From Portibacter lacus (GTDB taxonomy: Bacteria > Bacteroidota > Bacteroidia > Chitinophagales > Saprospiraceae): DNA of 64,000 nucleotides. The notes beneath the pieces were generated by a model. It was not told where the DNA came from and did no database searches. It was given only the letters and a program-made list of their open reading frames with translations. Positions 47,814 through 56,624 of this stretch are shown here, piece by piece. Within the stretch, counting starts at the first letter, position 1. Each line of letters opens with the position of its first letter. A program made the translations under genes and the position numbers. The stretch is from assembly GCF_021533215.1 (NCBI RefSeq), contig NZ_JAJNKA010000012.1:124001-188000 (forward strand), given 5' to 3'.

Positions 47814-49195
47814 ATTCCGTATTGATCAATTAAGAAAATAAGAGAAGCCATTGCTGCACTTCCTAAGTTTAATTCTCTTTTATTCACGGCTTCTATATGA
47901 TCATCTGGCGTATGATGATAGTCGAAGTAGCGCTGCGAGTCAGGTCTTAGCCCGAACAATAGTGGACCCTGATCTTTTAATGGAGAGATATCTGCACCTG
48001 ATCCACCTTTCGAAAGCGAAACACCGTATGGTTCAAGTAGATTAAACCAATCAGAAACCTTCTTGAATTTCGCATCAAAGAAAGAACTTAACCCATCTGC
48101 ACTAAATCCTCTAGGAGAAAATCCACCTGCGTCAGACTCTATTGCAGCGATATGATTTTCACCATTTTCTTTTGCGAGTTTAGCGTACTCTTGGCCACCT
48201 ACTAGTCCATTTTCTTCATTTGCAAATAGAACAACTCGGATCGTGTGTTTTGGCTGATAATTCATTTTCTTAAATATTTCGACTACTGCCATCGATTGAA
48301 CACAACCCGCACCATCATCATGCGCTCCTCCCGCAAGATCCCACGAATCTAAGTGACCGCCGACAACTATGATTTGATCAGGAAACTCAGAACCCTTCCA
48401 TTCACCGATAATGTTATAATTCTTCTGATTAGGCACTGTTTCATTATCATTCGAAAGGCCAACCATTATATCAGGGCTTGAAACCAAAGTTTCGCTGAGC
48501 AGGTTTGCTGCCATTGTGCTAATGGCAATGGAAGGAATTTTGTTAATTCCATCTTCATATATACTAGTCCCAGTATGAGGTACATCGTCTAATTTATTAG
48601 TCATAGAACGCACAAGCACAGCAACTGCACCGAATTCCGCCGCTCTTGCAGCACCGAACACACGCTGATCTACAGCACCACCATAAGCATTAAAGCTATT
48701 TACTAATTTGGCATCCATCGGTCGATTAAAGAATACGATTTTTCCAGCTATTTCGTCTTCTCCAAGTTTCTTCAGTTCGTTTAATCCGTGAACTTCGATG
48801 ACATTAGCTTTGATTTCTTTATTATTCGTGCCGATCGTATTCCCTAGCGAAGTAGAAGTAAGTTGCACTTTCACATTAGGAGAAAGATACATATTAACCT
48901 CAGATTCCTTTTTCCTGTGCCACCAATTGGTCGTGCATTCTTGTCTAAATGAAGAATTGACACCTAGTGAATCGAGAATCCTTTGTGTGTAATCTTCAGC
49001 TTTGCTAGAATTAGGTGAGCCGGCAAGCCTTCCTCCTATGTTTTCACTTAAGTGCGTTAACCACACATAAGCATTGCTTTCTGTTAATGCAGTTTCATAT
49101 ATTTTTTTAATGGTAAATGCATCAGACTCTGTTTGGGCATTTAAAGAAAAGGTTAATAGAATGATAAAACACGTTGAAAAAAAGTTCTTAGACAT
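47810..49195 (-). CDS. Exported M28-family aminopeptidase/carboxypeptidase Q-like
   Basis: A 461-residue zinc exopeptidase with a signal peptide (MSKNFFSTCFIILLTFSLNA). A PA-type insert domain (about 130-260) precedes the di-zinc centre: His and Asp in VVGGHLDSWDLAGGAHDDGAG, Glu in LFANEENGLVGGQEYAKL, Asp in AAIESDAGGFSPRGF and the final His in DYHHTPDDHIEAVNK. It resembles plasma glutamate carboxypeptidase/carboxypeptidase Q. Coupled to hpt by overlap, an unusual pairing without obvious functional link. Confidence 0.93.
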   Translation of the reverse strand: MSKNFFSTCFIILLTFSLNAQTESDAFTIKKIYETALTESNAYVWLTHLSENIGGRLAGSPNSSKAEDYTQRILDSLGVNSSFRQECTTNWWHRKKESEVNMYLSPNVKVQLTSTSLGNTIGTNNKEIKANVIEVHGLNELKKLGEDEIAGKIVFFNRPMDAKLVNSFNAYGGAVDQRVFGAARAAEFGAVAVLVRSMTNKLDDVPHTGTSIYEDGINKIPSIAISTMAANLLSETLVSSPDIMVGLSNDNETVPNQKNYNIIGEWKGSEFPDQIIVVGGHLDSWDLAGGAHDDGAGCVQSMAVVEIFKKMNYQPKHTIRVVLFANEENGLVGGQEYAKLAKENGENHIAAIESDAGGFSPRGFSADGLSSFFDAKFKKVSDWFNLLEPYGVSLSKGGSGADISPLKDQGPLLFGLRPDSQRYFDYHHTPDDHIEAVNKRELNLGSAAMASLIFLIDQYGI

Positions 49196-49275
49196 ATTGG
49201 TAGTTATTTGATGCCAATATAAAGAAACTTAATAAAGATTACTTGGTCTTGCAGAGGGATATGTATATTCCCTGT

Positions 49276-49374
49276 ATGAAATATCTTACTTTTTTACTTC
49301 TTTTTGTTTCTATGTCAATGTTAAACGGGCAGCATTTAAAACTGTGGTATCAAGAAGCAGCACTAGACTTTTGA
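49276..49374 (+). pseudogene. Truncated gene start resembling a GH95 alpha-L-fucosidase
   Basis: ATG 49276 opens MKYLTFLLLFVSMSMLNGQH, a clean signal peptide, followed by LKLWYQEAALDF and a TGA at 49372-49374. The motif LKLWY followed by a small residue pair is how secreted GH95 fucosidases begin after the signal peptide. In intact members the text continues into a long beta-sandwich; here it stops. The following bases to 49450 contain no continuing long frame, so this is probably a remnant after deletion. Confidence 0.4.
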
Positions 49375-49483
49375 CATCTAATAAAAATGGAATAGTAACA
49401 TATAAAGGAGGCTTATTCCTAATTAAAAAAATGACCAGATGATCAAATTACAAACAAAAAAGAATTCAAAAAATCTAGGATCC

Positions 49484-50950
49484 TTATAGTTTTAGCAATT
49501 GCCTATCCTTAATAAATGCATAGGCCATAAATGCAATAACCAATAATCCTTTTAATACTAATTGAGCGATAGAATGAAGTCCACTTTGCCCTATCCAAAG
49601 GCTTATGAAATAGAAACTGATAGCAAGCAAGAAGTATATGGATAGATTCTTTATATCATAAGGAATGGCAAGATTTCTCTTTCCAGAAGTGTAAGCGAAA
49701 ATGCACATGAAAATATAGCAAATCAATGCAGACCATGCAGCACCTATGTAGCCAATCTTTGGAATTAAAATCACATTACACATGATCGTGATGATGGCAC
49801 CGGTTATTGCAATGAGTGCCCCCATGTAGGTTTTGTCTTTGAGCTTATACCATATGGAAATGTTATAGTAGATACCTAAGAAAAGGTAGGCCATTAGTAA
49901 TATAGGAACGATATCTGAGACACCTCTATAATCTTTGCCAATAAGAAGCATGGCTTGATCGAGAAAGATAGCTATCGTGAGAAATACTACTAAACCAGCA
50001 ATAGTGAATGCTTTAAGAACATAGGCATACAATTGAGTCGAGTCTTTATCCTTGAAACTTTTGAAGAAAAACGGCTCCGCTGCATAATTGAAAGCAGTGG
50101 CGAACAAACTCATGATGACAGCAACTTTGGCGGCGCCATTATAAGCCCCGGAAGTCTCTAATGCATCTGCACTTGGAAGCAATTGCGACACAAATACACG
50201 ATCGAAAACTTGATTGATTGCTGCAGCGATTCCGACTAATATTAAGGGTATGGAGTACATAAGCATCTTTTTCATTAATGCTTTATCTATATGCAAACGA
50301 ACTTTGATTAATTGGGGTAGAAGAAGTACGAGCACAACAATACTTGCTACTAAATTGGCAAGAAAAACATAATCCAATTCTCTTCCGACGGAGTAGTAAA
50401 ATGGAAAGCCCTGAAGTACTCCTGGATTTTCCAGGGCAGGAAAAACAGATAAATACGAAAGGATTAGAACAGCGGATACGAGTACATTTATAATCTTAAT
50501 GGCTGAAAATTTGATGGCTTTATTTTCAAGTCTTAACCTTGCAAATGGAAGTGCAGCCAGCGCATCGAATAGCAGTATTAATGAAAACCACCTGATATAT
50601 CTAGCATCTTCTGGTCCTGTAAGCCAAGAAGCAATGACTTGAGCATTCATAAAGATGAGGAAAGCACATAGCGTAGAAAAAATTAGAATGGTTGTAAATC
50701 CAGAAGCATATGCATTCTTACTATCCTTCTCCAGTGTTGCAAATCGGAAATAAGCCGTTTCTAATCTTAGTGTAAATAGACTGATGAGTAAGGCTACATA
50801 GGCATATAAAATCCCATGGATCCCAAAATTCTCCTTGTCTAATACCCTTGTTAAATAAGGTGCTAAAAGCAAGAAGTTTAATACTTTAGGGAGGATACTT
50901 CCGAGACCATAGATTACCGTTTCTCCTGCTAATTTTTTAACCTGCGACAT
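49484..50950 (-). CDS. Polysaccharide flippase (Wzx/MATE-like, MOP superfamily)
   Basis: A 488-residue integral membrane protein with about 12-14 hydrophobic helices. The N-terminal LAGETVIYGLGSILPKVLNF is the usual start of Bacteroidota lipopolysaccharide/polysaccharide biosynthesis flippases, which move lipid-linked oligosaccharides across the inner membrane. IPLILVGIAAAINQVFDRVF and a late loop IPKIGYIGAAWSALICY match the family. No glycosyltransferase cluster adjoins it, so the glycan carried cannot be read. Confidence 0.88.
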   Translation of the reverse strand: MSQVKKLAGETVIYGLGSILPKVLNFLLLAPYLTRVLDKENFGIHGILYAYVALLISLFTLRLETAYFRFATLEKDSKNAYASGFTTILIFSTLCAFLIFMNAQVIASWLTGPEDARYIRWFSLILLFDALAALPFARLRLENKAIKFSAIKIINVLVSAVLILSYLSVFPALENPGVLQGFPFYYSVGRELDYVFLANLVASIVVLVLLLPQLIKVRLHIDKALMKKMLMYSIPLILVGIAAAINQVFDRVFVSQLLPSADALETSGAYNGAAKVAVIMSLFATAFNYAAEPFFFKSFKDKDSTQLYAYVLKAFTIAGLVVFLTIAIFLDQAMLLIGKDYRGVSDIVPILLMAYLFLGIYYNISIWYKLKDKTYMGALIAITGAIITIMCNVILIPKIGYIGAAWSALICYIFMCIFAYTSGKRNLAIPYDIKNLSIYFLLAISFYFISLWIGQSGLHSIAQLVLKGLLVIAFMAYAFIKDRQLLKL

Positions 50951-50998
50951 AGTTCTAATAATAAAGAAAACAAAGATACATTAAACGTGGACTATAAA

Positions 50999-51127
50999 AT
51001 GAATGCATCGTTATTGACATTTTTAAAAATGAATATAAATTATGAAATACACGCTAATTTTTTTGCTGGACTAAAAGTAGATAAAAGGGAACATTCGTTC
51101 GCGATCCTTTATTATTTGTCTGGATGA
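50999..51127 (+). CDS. Possible 42-residue reading frame
   Basis: ATG 50999 to TGA 51125-51127 reads MNASLLTFLKMNINYEIHAN and ends FAILYYLSG. It lies between the flippase and the M42 gene. Composition is plausible, but no ribosome-binding site, family or neighbour supports it. Weak. Confidence 0.15.
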   Translation: MNASLLTFLKMNINYEIHANFFAGLKVDKREHSFAILYYLSG

Positions 51128-51156
51128 ATGTATTATCCGAAGTATATTCCGTGTTA

Positions 51157-51170
51157 ATTGTAATTACAAT
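51157..51170. promoter_or_regulatory. 14-bp palindrome upstream of the M42 peptidase gene
   Basis: ATTGTAATTACAAT is a perfect palindrome about 55 bp before the ATG at 51225, flanked on both sides by CCGTGTT (the 3' copy followed by a T-run). Position and symmetry suit an operator for a dimeric regulator; none is identified. Confidence 0.35.
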
Positions 51171-51224
51171 CCGTGTTTTTTTACTTTTTTGTACTAAATT
51201 CGGGCTCAATGTAAAAGATACAGA

Positions 51225-52274
51225 ATGATTGATGTTAGCTTATTAAGCAAAACTTGTGAAATACCTGGAGCTCCTGGCTATGAAGATAGAATTAGAAACT
51301 TTGTTATAGAACAAGTTAAAGACCTTGTCGATGAGGTTACCATAGACCCAATGGGGAATGTGCTTGCGGTTAAGAAAGGAAGCGGTGATAAAAAAGTGAT
51401 GGTCGCTGCTCATATGGATGAAATTGCCTTTATAACGAAGTACATAGACGATGAAGGATTTATTAGATTTCATACGCTAGGAGGATTTGATCCGAAAACG
51501 TTAACTGCTCAGCGTGTTATCGTTCACGGAAAAGAAGACGTAATCGGAGTGATGGGATGTAAGCCAATCCACGTAATGACTCAGGAGGAAAGAAAGAAAA
51601 TGGTGGGCATCACGGAGTATTTTGTGGACACTGGATTACCTGCAGAAAAGGTTAAAGAAATAGTGGAGATAGGAAGCCCTATAACCAGAGAAAGATCTTT
51701 AATAGAGATGGGAGATTGTGTAAATTCGAAGTCAATCGATAATAGAGTTTCCGTTTACATTCTAATAGAAGCACTTAAAGAATTAAAGAATAAGGAGATC
51801 CCTTATGATCTTGTTGCAGCATTTACGGTGCAAGAAGAAGTAGGACTTAGAGGAGCGATTACTTCTTCATCTGGAGTTAATCCTGATTTTGGAATAGCAT
51901 TAGATACGACGATCGCATTTGACCTGCCGGGTGCTAAGCCTGAGGAGAAAATTACAAGTTTGGGAAGTGGCGCGGCGATAAAGATATTAGACGGTGCTAC
52001 AATTTGTGATCATAGGATGGTTTCGTTCTTGAAGAAAACAGCGAATGAGCATGCTATCAAATGGCAACCTGAAATTCTTCCGGCTGGTGGAACAGATACC
52101 GCTGGATTACAACGTTCATCTCCTGGTGGATCTATTGCGGGAGCAATATCTATTCCTACGAGAAATTTACACCAAGTAATTGAAATGGCACATAAAGGCG
52201 ACATTCGAAATTGTATAGACTTGCTTGTCGCGGCCTTACTAGAAATAGAAGATTACGACTGGTCATTCAAATAA
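51225..52274 (+). CDS. M42-family glutamyl/leucyl aminopeptidase-type metallopeptidase
   Basis: A 349-residue cytoplasmic co-catalytic metallopeptidase (FrvX/YsdC/TET type). Metal ligands: His and Asp in VMVAAHMDEIAFI, the bridging Asp in SKSIDNRVSVY, the Glu pair in FTVQEEVGLRGAITS, the Asp in IALDTTIAFD, and the late His in RNLHQVIEMAHKGD. The PDZ-like insert domain covers about 70-165. Family members form dodecameric shells that trim short peptides. Downstream, 62 bp away, is a DUF1059-like gene. Confidence 0.94.
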   Translation: MIDVSLLSKTCEIPGAPGYEDRIRNFVIEQVKDLVDEVTIDPMGNVLAVKKGSGDKKVMVAAHMDEIAFITKYIDDEGFIRFHTLGGFDPKTLTAQRVIVHGKEDVIGVMGCKPIHVMTQEERKKMVGITEYFVDTGLPAEKVKEIVEIGSPITRERSLIEMGDCVNSKSIDNRVSVYILIEALKELKNKEIPYDLVAAFTVQEEVGLRGAITSSSGVNPDFGIALDTTIAFDLPGAKPEEKITSLGSGAAIKILDGATICDHRMVSFLKKTANEHAIKWQPEILPAGGTDTAGLQRSSPGGSIAGAISIPTRNLHQVIEMAHKGDIRNCIDLLVAALLEIEDYDWSFK

Positions 52275-52336
52275 ATATTTTAGGCACACCACTTGAAAAT
52301 TTGAATTGCTTAATGAGTATATATAAAACATAGAAG

Positions 52337-52567
52337 ATGAAGAAAACAATGACTTGTAATCAGCTAGGTGGTGCTTGTGATCTTGAGTTTCAAGCTGAGA
52401 CTTTTGAAGAAATAGCAGAGATGAGTAAGCAACATGGAATGGAAATGTTTCAGAAAAAAGATGAAGCGCATCTCAAGGCAATGGATGAAATGCAGAAATT
52501 GATGCAAACTCCTGATAAAATGCAGCAATGGTTTATGGATAAGCGACAAGAGTTCGAAGCATTATAG
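52337..52567 (+). CDS. DUF1059-like small protein
   Basis: A 76-residue protein starting MKKTMTCNQLGGACDLEFQA, the typical DUF1059 opening with two cysteines, followed by ETFEEIAEMSKQHGMEMF. A helical C-terminus rich in Met, Lys and Gln completes it. Function is unknown in the family; the Cys pair may bind metal. The reading is supported by the family pattern despite the short length. Confidence 0.85.
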   Translation: MKKTMTCNQLGGACDLEFQAETFEEIAEMSKQHGMEMFQKKDEAHLKAMDEMQKLMQTPDKMQQWFMDKRQEFEAL

Positions 52568-52572
52568 CTAGA

Positions 52573-52609
52573 AATTAAGTCGCTTTTCGAGGGTCGATGA
52601 GACTTAATT
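52573..52609. terminator. Weak hairpin between convergent genes
   Basis: AATTAAGTC (52573-52581) pairs with GACTTAATT (52601-52609) around a 19-nt loop, between the stops of two convergent genes (52567 and 52604). There is no clear T-run, so termination is only possible. Confidence 0.3.
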
Positions 52610-53047
52610 CGACTCTTTGACCAGTTTAACGTCCGTTAAAATATACATCAGTCGATTAACATCCGAATCGTTTAACTGTAATTTACCTTGTATTTCTATT
52701 TGCTCGGCAGTGTATTTCACAGCTTCTACTGCGCTCACTTCCATGACTGTTTCTGGTCCTGCACCTCCACAGAAGAAACACATCGCATATGGATAAGCTG
52801 AAAAGATAAACTCTTTATGAGATTTGTATCCCTCTACTGGAATGATGTATCCTTTGATTTTAATCTCCTTGCCCTCCATTTCCTTGATATCATCACTAAA
52901 AACAGGAACATCTACCTTGAAACCCATTAATTCATCGTACTCTTTTTTATAAGTGATCTTTCCTAAGGTTTTCCAAGTATTCGCTTCAGTCTGAGCGTTT
53001 ATTTGAAAAGAGATGGCTAATAAAAAAAGTGCTAAAATGTATTTCAT
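52604..53047 (-). CDS. Exported protein of unknown function (DUF3299-like)
   Basis: A 147-residue protein with signal peptide MKYILALFLLAISFQINA. The core has VDVPVFSDDIKEMEGKEIKI, then KGYIIPVEGYKSHKEFIFSA and a cysteine cluster in AMCFFCGGAGPETVMEVS. This resembles DUF3299 or OB-fold-like exported proteins found with metal-handling or ABC systems, but the match is by eye only. A -7 box lies at 53065-53072. Confidence 0.75.
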   Translation of the reverse strand: MKYILALFLLAISFQINAQTEANTWKTLGKITYKKEYDELMGFKVDVPVFSDDIKEMEGKEIKIKGYIIPVEGYKSHKEFIFSAYPYAMCFFCGGAGPETVMEVSAVEAVKYTAEQIEIQGKLQLNDSDVNRLMYILTDVKLVKESN

Positions 53048-53064
53048 AATATTCCGTTGTGCTA

Positions 53065-53072
53065 CAAATTTA
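53065..53072 (-). promoter_or_regulatory. -7 box before the DUF3299-like gene
   Basis: On the minus strand TAAATTTG fits TANNTTTG, 17 bp before the ATG. No TTG at the right -33 distance. Confidence 0.35.
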
Positions 53073-53138
53073 AAAAAACTAAGTCAAGCATGAATGAAAA
53101 CGCTCCTTTCCTTCTGTTAATTTTCTGTTATTTTAAAC

Positions 53139-53975
53139 TTAGGAAGATTTTTGTTTTTTCATCTTGTTAATTAACAAACCTAAAAATGGATGTTTTGGTT
53201 CCCCCAATGCACCTTGATAAGGTTCTCCCATTCGTAAATAATACTTGTAAAAGTAGCGAGCGGTTATGCCCCACTTTTGAAGAAAAATCTTTCTCCCAGT
53301 ATTAACTCCTAGTCTCTTAGTGGATTTAGATCCGAAATGATATACACGGCTTTCAGCAATGCCTTTGAATATTCTTGTTCCAGCATCCCACGCTTTCATT
53401 GCCATGTCAGGATCGGAATACATACCAGGTGAAAACTCTTCGCTGAATCCTCCGATTTTATCCCAGAGTTTTGCGGTTACCCATAACGGTGGCCAGGCGC
53501 TTCCACTCCAATCTTTTTTAGCAAAATCGGCATGTTCAGCTAACAGCTCTTTTTCTCGGAAAGAATCGAGATCATTTCCATAATCTCCATTAATCGAGCA
53601 AGCATTTCCTGCAGCATTAGGCTCGATCATCGTTGAGGAAATAAAGAAATCTGATTCTGTTTTATTTATTTCTGCTAAGACATAGGTGTCCCAATTTGGC
53701 AAGACATACATGTCATCATTAAGATAGCAGAGTATAGGCGCATCAGCAATCTTTCTCAGAGCATTCATCGCGACACATATCCCGACATTCGTACTGCTTT
53801 CAAGAAATAAAATTCCTTCTTGTGATAGCCATTCCTGGGTGCCGTCGCTTCCTTCATTGACATAAATTAAAAGCTGAAAATTATGGTGACTATGCGCTCG
53901 AATGCTAGAAATACACTTCTTTAGTAAATCGAGATTATTCCATGTAGGAATTAATATGCTATAATCAGGCTTCAT
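53139..53975 (-). CDS. Family 2 glycosyltransferase
   Basis: A 278-residue GT-A enzyme. It begins DYSILIPTWNNLDLLKKCIS; the donor-binding acidic motif is CYLNDDMYVLPNWD (about residues 82-95) and the acceptor-side region is FSEEFSPGMYSDPDMAMKAWDAG. The C-terminus (LRMGEPYQGALGEPKHPFLG) is soluble and basic. It overlaps trmB by 11 bp, so both come from one transcript. Sugar and acceptor unknown. Confidence 0.9.
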   Translation of the reverse strand: MKPDYSILIPTWNNLDLLKKCISSIRAHSHHNFQLLIYVNEGSDGTQEWLSQEGILFLESSTNVGICVAMNALRKIADAPILCYLNDDMYVLPNWDTYVLAEINKTESDFFISSTMIEPNAAGNACSINGDYGNDLDSFREKELLAEHADFAKKDWSGSAWPPLWVTAKLWDKIGGFSEEFSPGMYSDPDMAMKAWDAGTRIFKGIAESRVYHFGSKSTKRLGVNTGRKIFLQKWGITARYFYKYYLRMGEPYQGALGEPKHPFLGLLINKMKKQKSS

Positions 53976-54666
53976 CTTTAAAGCGGAATCTGATGAATTT
54001 GATTAATCGGCCATCGAGTAAGTGTGATCTTTCGTAATACGTTTTTATATCTAATTCTGGAAAATCTAGCGGATCTTTATAGATGTCGTCTTTGTCGTAA
54101 AGTACTTCTACACCTGGCTCTGTGCTAAGAATTTCTCGAGTATAAGCATATAGCTCAGGAGAGTCTGTTTTCAAATTTATAACACCATCCTTTTTGAGGA
54201 AATCACGAAATCTTTTCAAGAAATTCGGAGAAGTCAATCGGCGATTTTCTTTACTATCTTTTAAGAAAGGATCGGGGAAAGTTATCCAGATTTCATCTAC
54301 TTCGTCTTTCTCGAAAAAGAGATTTATTTGTTCAATTCGAGTTCGAAGAAATGCAACATTCGTTAAGTTTTCATCTAGAGCAGTCCTAGCTCCTCTCCAT
54401 ATTCTTGCGCCTTTCACATCCACTCCTATGAAGTTCCGATTAGGATACATCGTACCTAAGCCTAGGGAATATTCGCCACGCCCGCAAGCTAATTCTAATA
54501 CAATAGGTTGATCGTTTTTGAAATGTAATTCATTCCACTTCCCTTTTAGGTCTATGGGTTCTTGATTAACGCCAACTAGCCCGGGATTCTTCGGGTCATA
54601 ATTTTCGTAAACGTTTGGAAATGATACGATTTCAGCAAACTTCTGGAGTTTGTTCCTTGAAGCCAT
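53965..54666 (-). CDS. trmB: tRNA (guanine-N7)-methyltransferase
   Basis: SAM-dependent enzyme making m7G46 in tRNA. The SAM-binding motif is PIVLELACGRGEYSLGLG (about residues 53-70), followed by FIGVDVKGARIWRGARTALD. The signature ITFPDPFLKDSKENRRLTSP contains the PDPxxKxxxxxRR block of TrmB. The length of 233 is normal. A -7 box lies at 54683-54690. Confidence 0.96.
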   Translation of the reverse strand: MASRNKLQKFAEIVSFPNVYENYDPKNPGLVGVNQEPIDLKGKWNELHFKNDQPIVLELACGRGEYSLGLGTMYPNRNFIGVDVKGARIWRGARTALDENLTNVAFLRTRIEQINLFFEKDEVDEIWITFPDPFLKDSKENRRLTSPNFLKRFRDFLKKDGVINLKTDSPELYAYTREILSTEPGVEVLYDKDDIYKDPLDFPELDIKTYYERSHLLDGRLIKFIRFRFKDEA

Positions 54667-54682
54667 TCTTTGTTTTTTTTCG

Positions 54683-54690
54683 CAAAGGTA
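54683..54690 (-). promoter_or_regulatory. -7 box before trmB
   Basis: TACCTTTG on the minus strand fits TANNTTTG and is followed by GCG; it lies 16 bp before the trmB ATG, implying a very short leader. Confidence 0.45.
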
Positions 54691-54697
54691 AGCCTTA

Positions 54698-55504
54698 TTA
54701 GAGAATTTCGTCTAGTACAGCTTGATAATCGTTGAATTCATGCAAATTTCTATGTCCAGCACCTTTTATGGTAAAGAAGTGATCGTCTGTTTCAAGGATT
54801 TTTTTCAATTTACTTGCAGACTTAAATGGTACGATGCTATCCTTTGTTCCCTGAATAATCAAGGTCGTCATCTTGTTATTCTTAATGTTCTCATGATTCG
54901 GAAACTTATATTTTAATTCTACAGGAACAATTAAAAGTGGAAATCTAGTTTTAACCAATTCTGGCATATTATAAAAAGGCGTCTCTAGAATTAATTTTGT
55001 TGCGGGTTGTTGAGTAGAAAGATGAGAAGCTACACCAGTGCCTAGAGATCTTCCCCAGAGAATAATGTCTTTTTCAGGATGGTTTTCTTGCGCCCACTTA
55101 TAGACGAGTTGGGCATCTTCATACATGCCTACTTCACTTACAGTCCCATCACTTTTCCCATACCCTCGATAATCGATAGCCACCACATCGTATCCTCGGT
55201 TAACGACATCTGGAAGGTAATTTCCCCAGTGTTGTAAATTTCTGGAATTGCCATGGAAATAAATGACTAGTGCTTTGGATTCTGATTCACTCGGAAAAAA
55301 AAGGGAATTAACTTTTTCACCATTTGTGTGCTCAAGATTGAATTCATTATACGGAATGTCAAATTGAAAAGTATGATCCTTCGCAAGCGCGTCAGGTCTA
55401 AAGATCAATTTTTTCTGTACTGTAAATAAAAAACTCACGATAATAGAATAAAATCCGATGGTGGATAATAAAGATACGCTAGTTTTTCTTGTAAATGAGG
55501 ACAT
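54698..55504 (-). CDS. Membrane-anchored alpha/beta hydrolase
   Basis: A 268-residue protein with one N-terminal membrane segment (SLLSTIGFYSIIVSFLFTV) and an ABHD13/BEM46-like hydrolase domain. Oxyanion strand VIYFHGNSRNLQHWGNYL, VVAIDYRGYGKSDG, nucleophile in DIILWGRSLGTGVASHL, Asp in IIQGTKDSIVPFKSA and His in IKGAGHRNLHEF. Probably an esterase or thioesterase on the inner membrane. It has its own short leader and is followed by trmB after 31 bp. Confidence 0.88.
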   Translation of the reverse strand: MSSFTRKTSVSLLSTIGFYSIIVSFLFTVQKKLIFRPDALAKDHTFQFDIPYNEFNLEHTNGEKVNSLFFPSESESKALVIYFHGNSRNLQHWGNYLPDVVNRGYDVVAIDYRGYGKSDGTVSEVGMYEDAQLVYKWAQENHPEKDIILWGRSLGTGVASHLSTQQPATKLILETPFYNMPELVKTRFPLLIVPVELKYKFPNHENIKNNKMTTLIIQGTKDSIVPFKSASKLKKILETDDHFFTIKGAGHRNLHEFNDYQAVLDEIL

Positions 55505-55675
55505 TCATGTTAATTATATCTTATAGACGTATTTTGAATGCGTTTTGTTCCCTTTGAGATACTATTTGATGTGGATCAATGATGAAAATGTATTAAAAAA
55601 CACAGTTTAGGTCACATTTTGGGAAATCAATTCGTTCTATCCACACCTAATCACACAACAATAAACAAAATTAAA

Positions 55676-55683
55676 TATCTTTG
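55676..55683 (+). promoter_or_regulatory. -7 box of the outer-membrane protein gene
   Basis: TATCTTTG fits TANNTTTG exactly and is followed by CGCCC. It overlaps the TTG at 55681, which therefore cannot be the translation start; the ATGs at 55699 and 55705 fit the expected transcript. Confidence 0.55.
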
Positions 55684-55698
55684 CGCCCTCAATTACAT

Positions 55699-56577
55699 AT
55701 GATTATGAAATTAAAAGGTTTATGCTTATCTATTTTGATCGTTTTTACGGTAACAAGTATTAACGCTCAGCGATACAACATAGGAATTAGAGCAGGTTTG
55801 AATTACTCTAAAATTCTTGGCCCTTCAGAAGAAGGAATGATAGAAGGCCATGGTCTTAACAATGGAATCCACTTTGGACTAACTTATGCATACAAGTTAA
55901 CAGATAAGTTCGGTGTGAAAACGGAATTAGCTTATTCTTCTGTAGGATCTAAAGATTCGATTATTGGAGATTCTTATTATATCTTCGGAATAGCTGTAGA
56001 TAATAACGTTCAGAAAGGATATGCGAAAAGAACTTTCGAGCGAACGAATTCATATATCAATATGCCTTTCCATGCATATTACAAACCAAATGATAAGTTT
56101 GAAATTTTTGGTGGAATATATGTTGGTTTCTTAATTAACCCAACTTCAGGTGGAACCTTAAAATTTGATGACCAGAGTGATGAAACAAAATTCAGCTTTA
56201 TCCAATCATTAGATTATAACTACTATTCTGATAAACCACTTACGGACCCAGATTATAGATCTAAAGGAACAGGCGCAATAACTACCATCGTAGGTGATAA
56301 TACCTATCAAATGCCTCAAGTAGCAGGAGCTTACTACCAGTTCACGAATAAAGATGGTGGATTGTACAAGTGGTTCGATGCAGGTCTTTCTGGTGGAGTT
56401 TCTTACTACATCAATAAAAGTTTCTTTGCAAGTGTAAGAGTCGACTATGGATTAATGGATATCACGAGAAAAGCAATGGATGTTTCTTATAAAGAACTGA
56501 ATGGATCAGAATACATCTTGCGTGATGATTATGATCAAAACTTATCTTTCCAGTTTTCGGTAGGGTTTAAATTCTAG
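55699..56577 (+). CDS. Outer-membrane beta-barrel (porin-like) protein
   Basis: A 292-residue protein with signal peptide KLKGLCLSILIVFTVTSINA cut before Gln. The mature part is the OMP_b-brl type seen across Bacteroidota: RYNIGIRAGLNYSKILGPSE, then IHFGLTYAYKLTDKFGVKTE and YINMPFHAYYKPNDKFEIFG. It ends LSFQFSVGFKF, with Phe last as in barrel insertion signals. A role as a porin or adhesin-like barrel cannot be told apart. ATG 55705 is an equally good start. A hairpin follows at 56600. Confidence 0.85.
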   Translation: MIMKLKGLCLSILIVFTVTSINAQRYNIGIRAGLNYSKILGPSEEGMIEGHGLNNGIHFGLTYAYKLTDKFGVKTELAYSSVGSKDSIIGDSYYIFGIAVDNNVQKGYAKRTFERTNSYINMPFHAYYKPNDKFEIFGGIYVGFLINPTSGGTLKFDDQSDETKFSFIQSLDYNYYSDKPLTDPDYRSKGTGAITTIVGDNTYQMPQVAGAYYQFTNKDGGLYKWFDAGLSGGVSYYINKSFFASVRVDYGLMDITRKAMDVSYKELNGSEYILRDDYDQNLSFQFSVGFKF

Positions 56578-56599
56578 ACTAGAATCAAGATTAAAAGAA

Positions 56600-56624
56600 A
56601 AGAGATGATCAACGATCATCTCTT
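56600..56624 (+). terminator. Hairpin behind the barrel gene
   Basis: AAGAGATGATC (56600-56610) pairs perfectly with GATCATCTCTT (56614-56624) around a 3-nt loop. The following sequence is only moderately T-rich, so it is a likely but not classical terminator. The remaining gap to 56962 (about 340 bp) holds no gene I can recognise. Confidence 0.55.

Noticed and set aside
55681-55698. TTG at 55681 as start of the barrel protein
   Set aside because: It lies inside the TATCTTTG -7 box and would add residues before a complete signal peptide.
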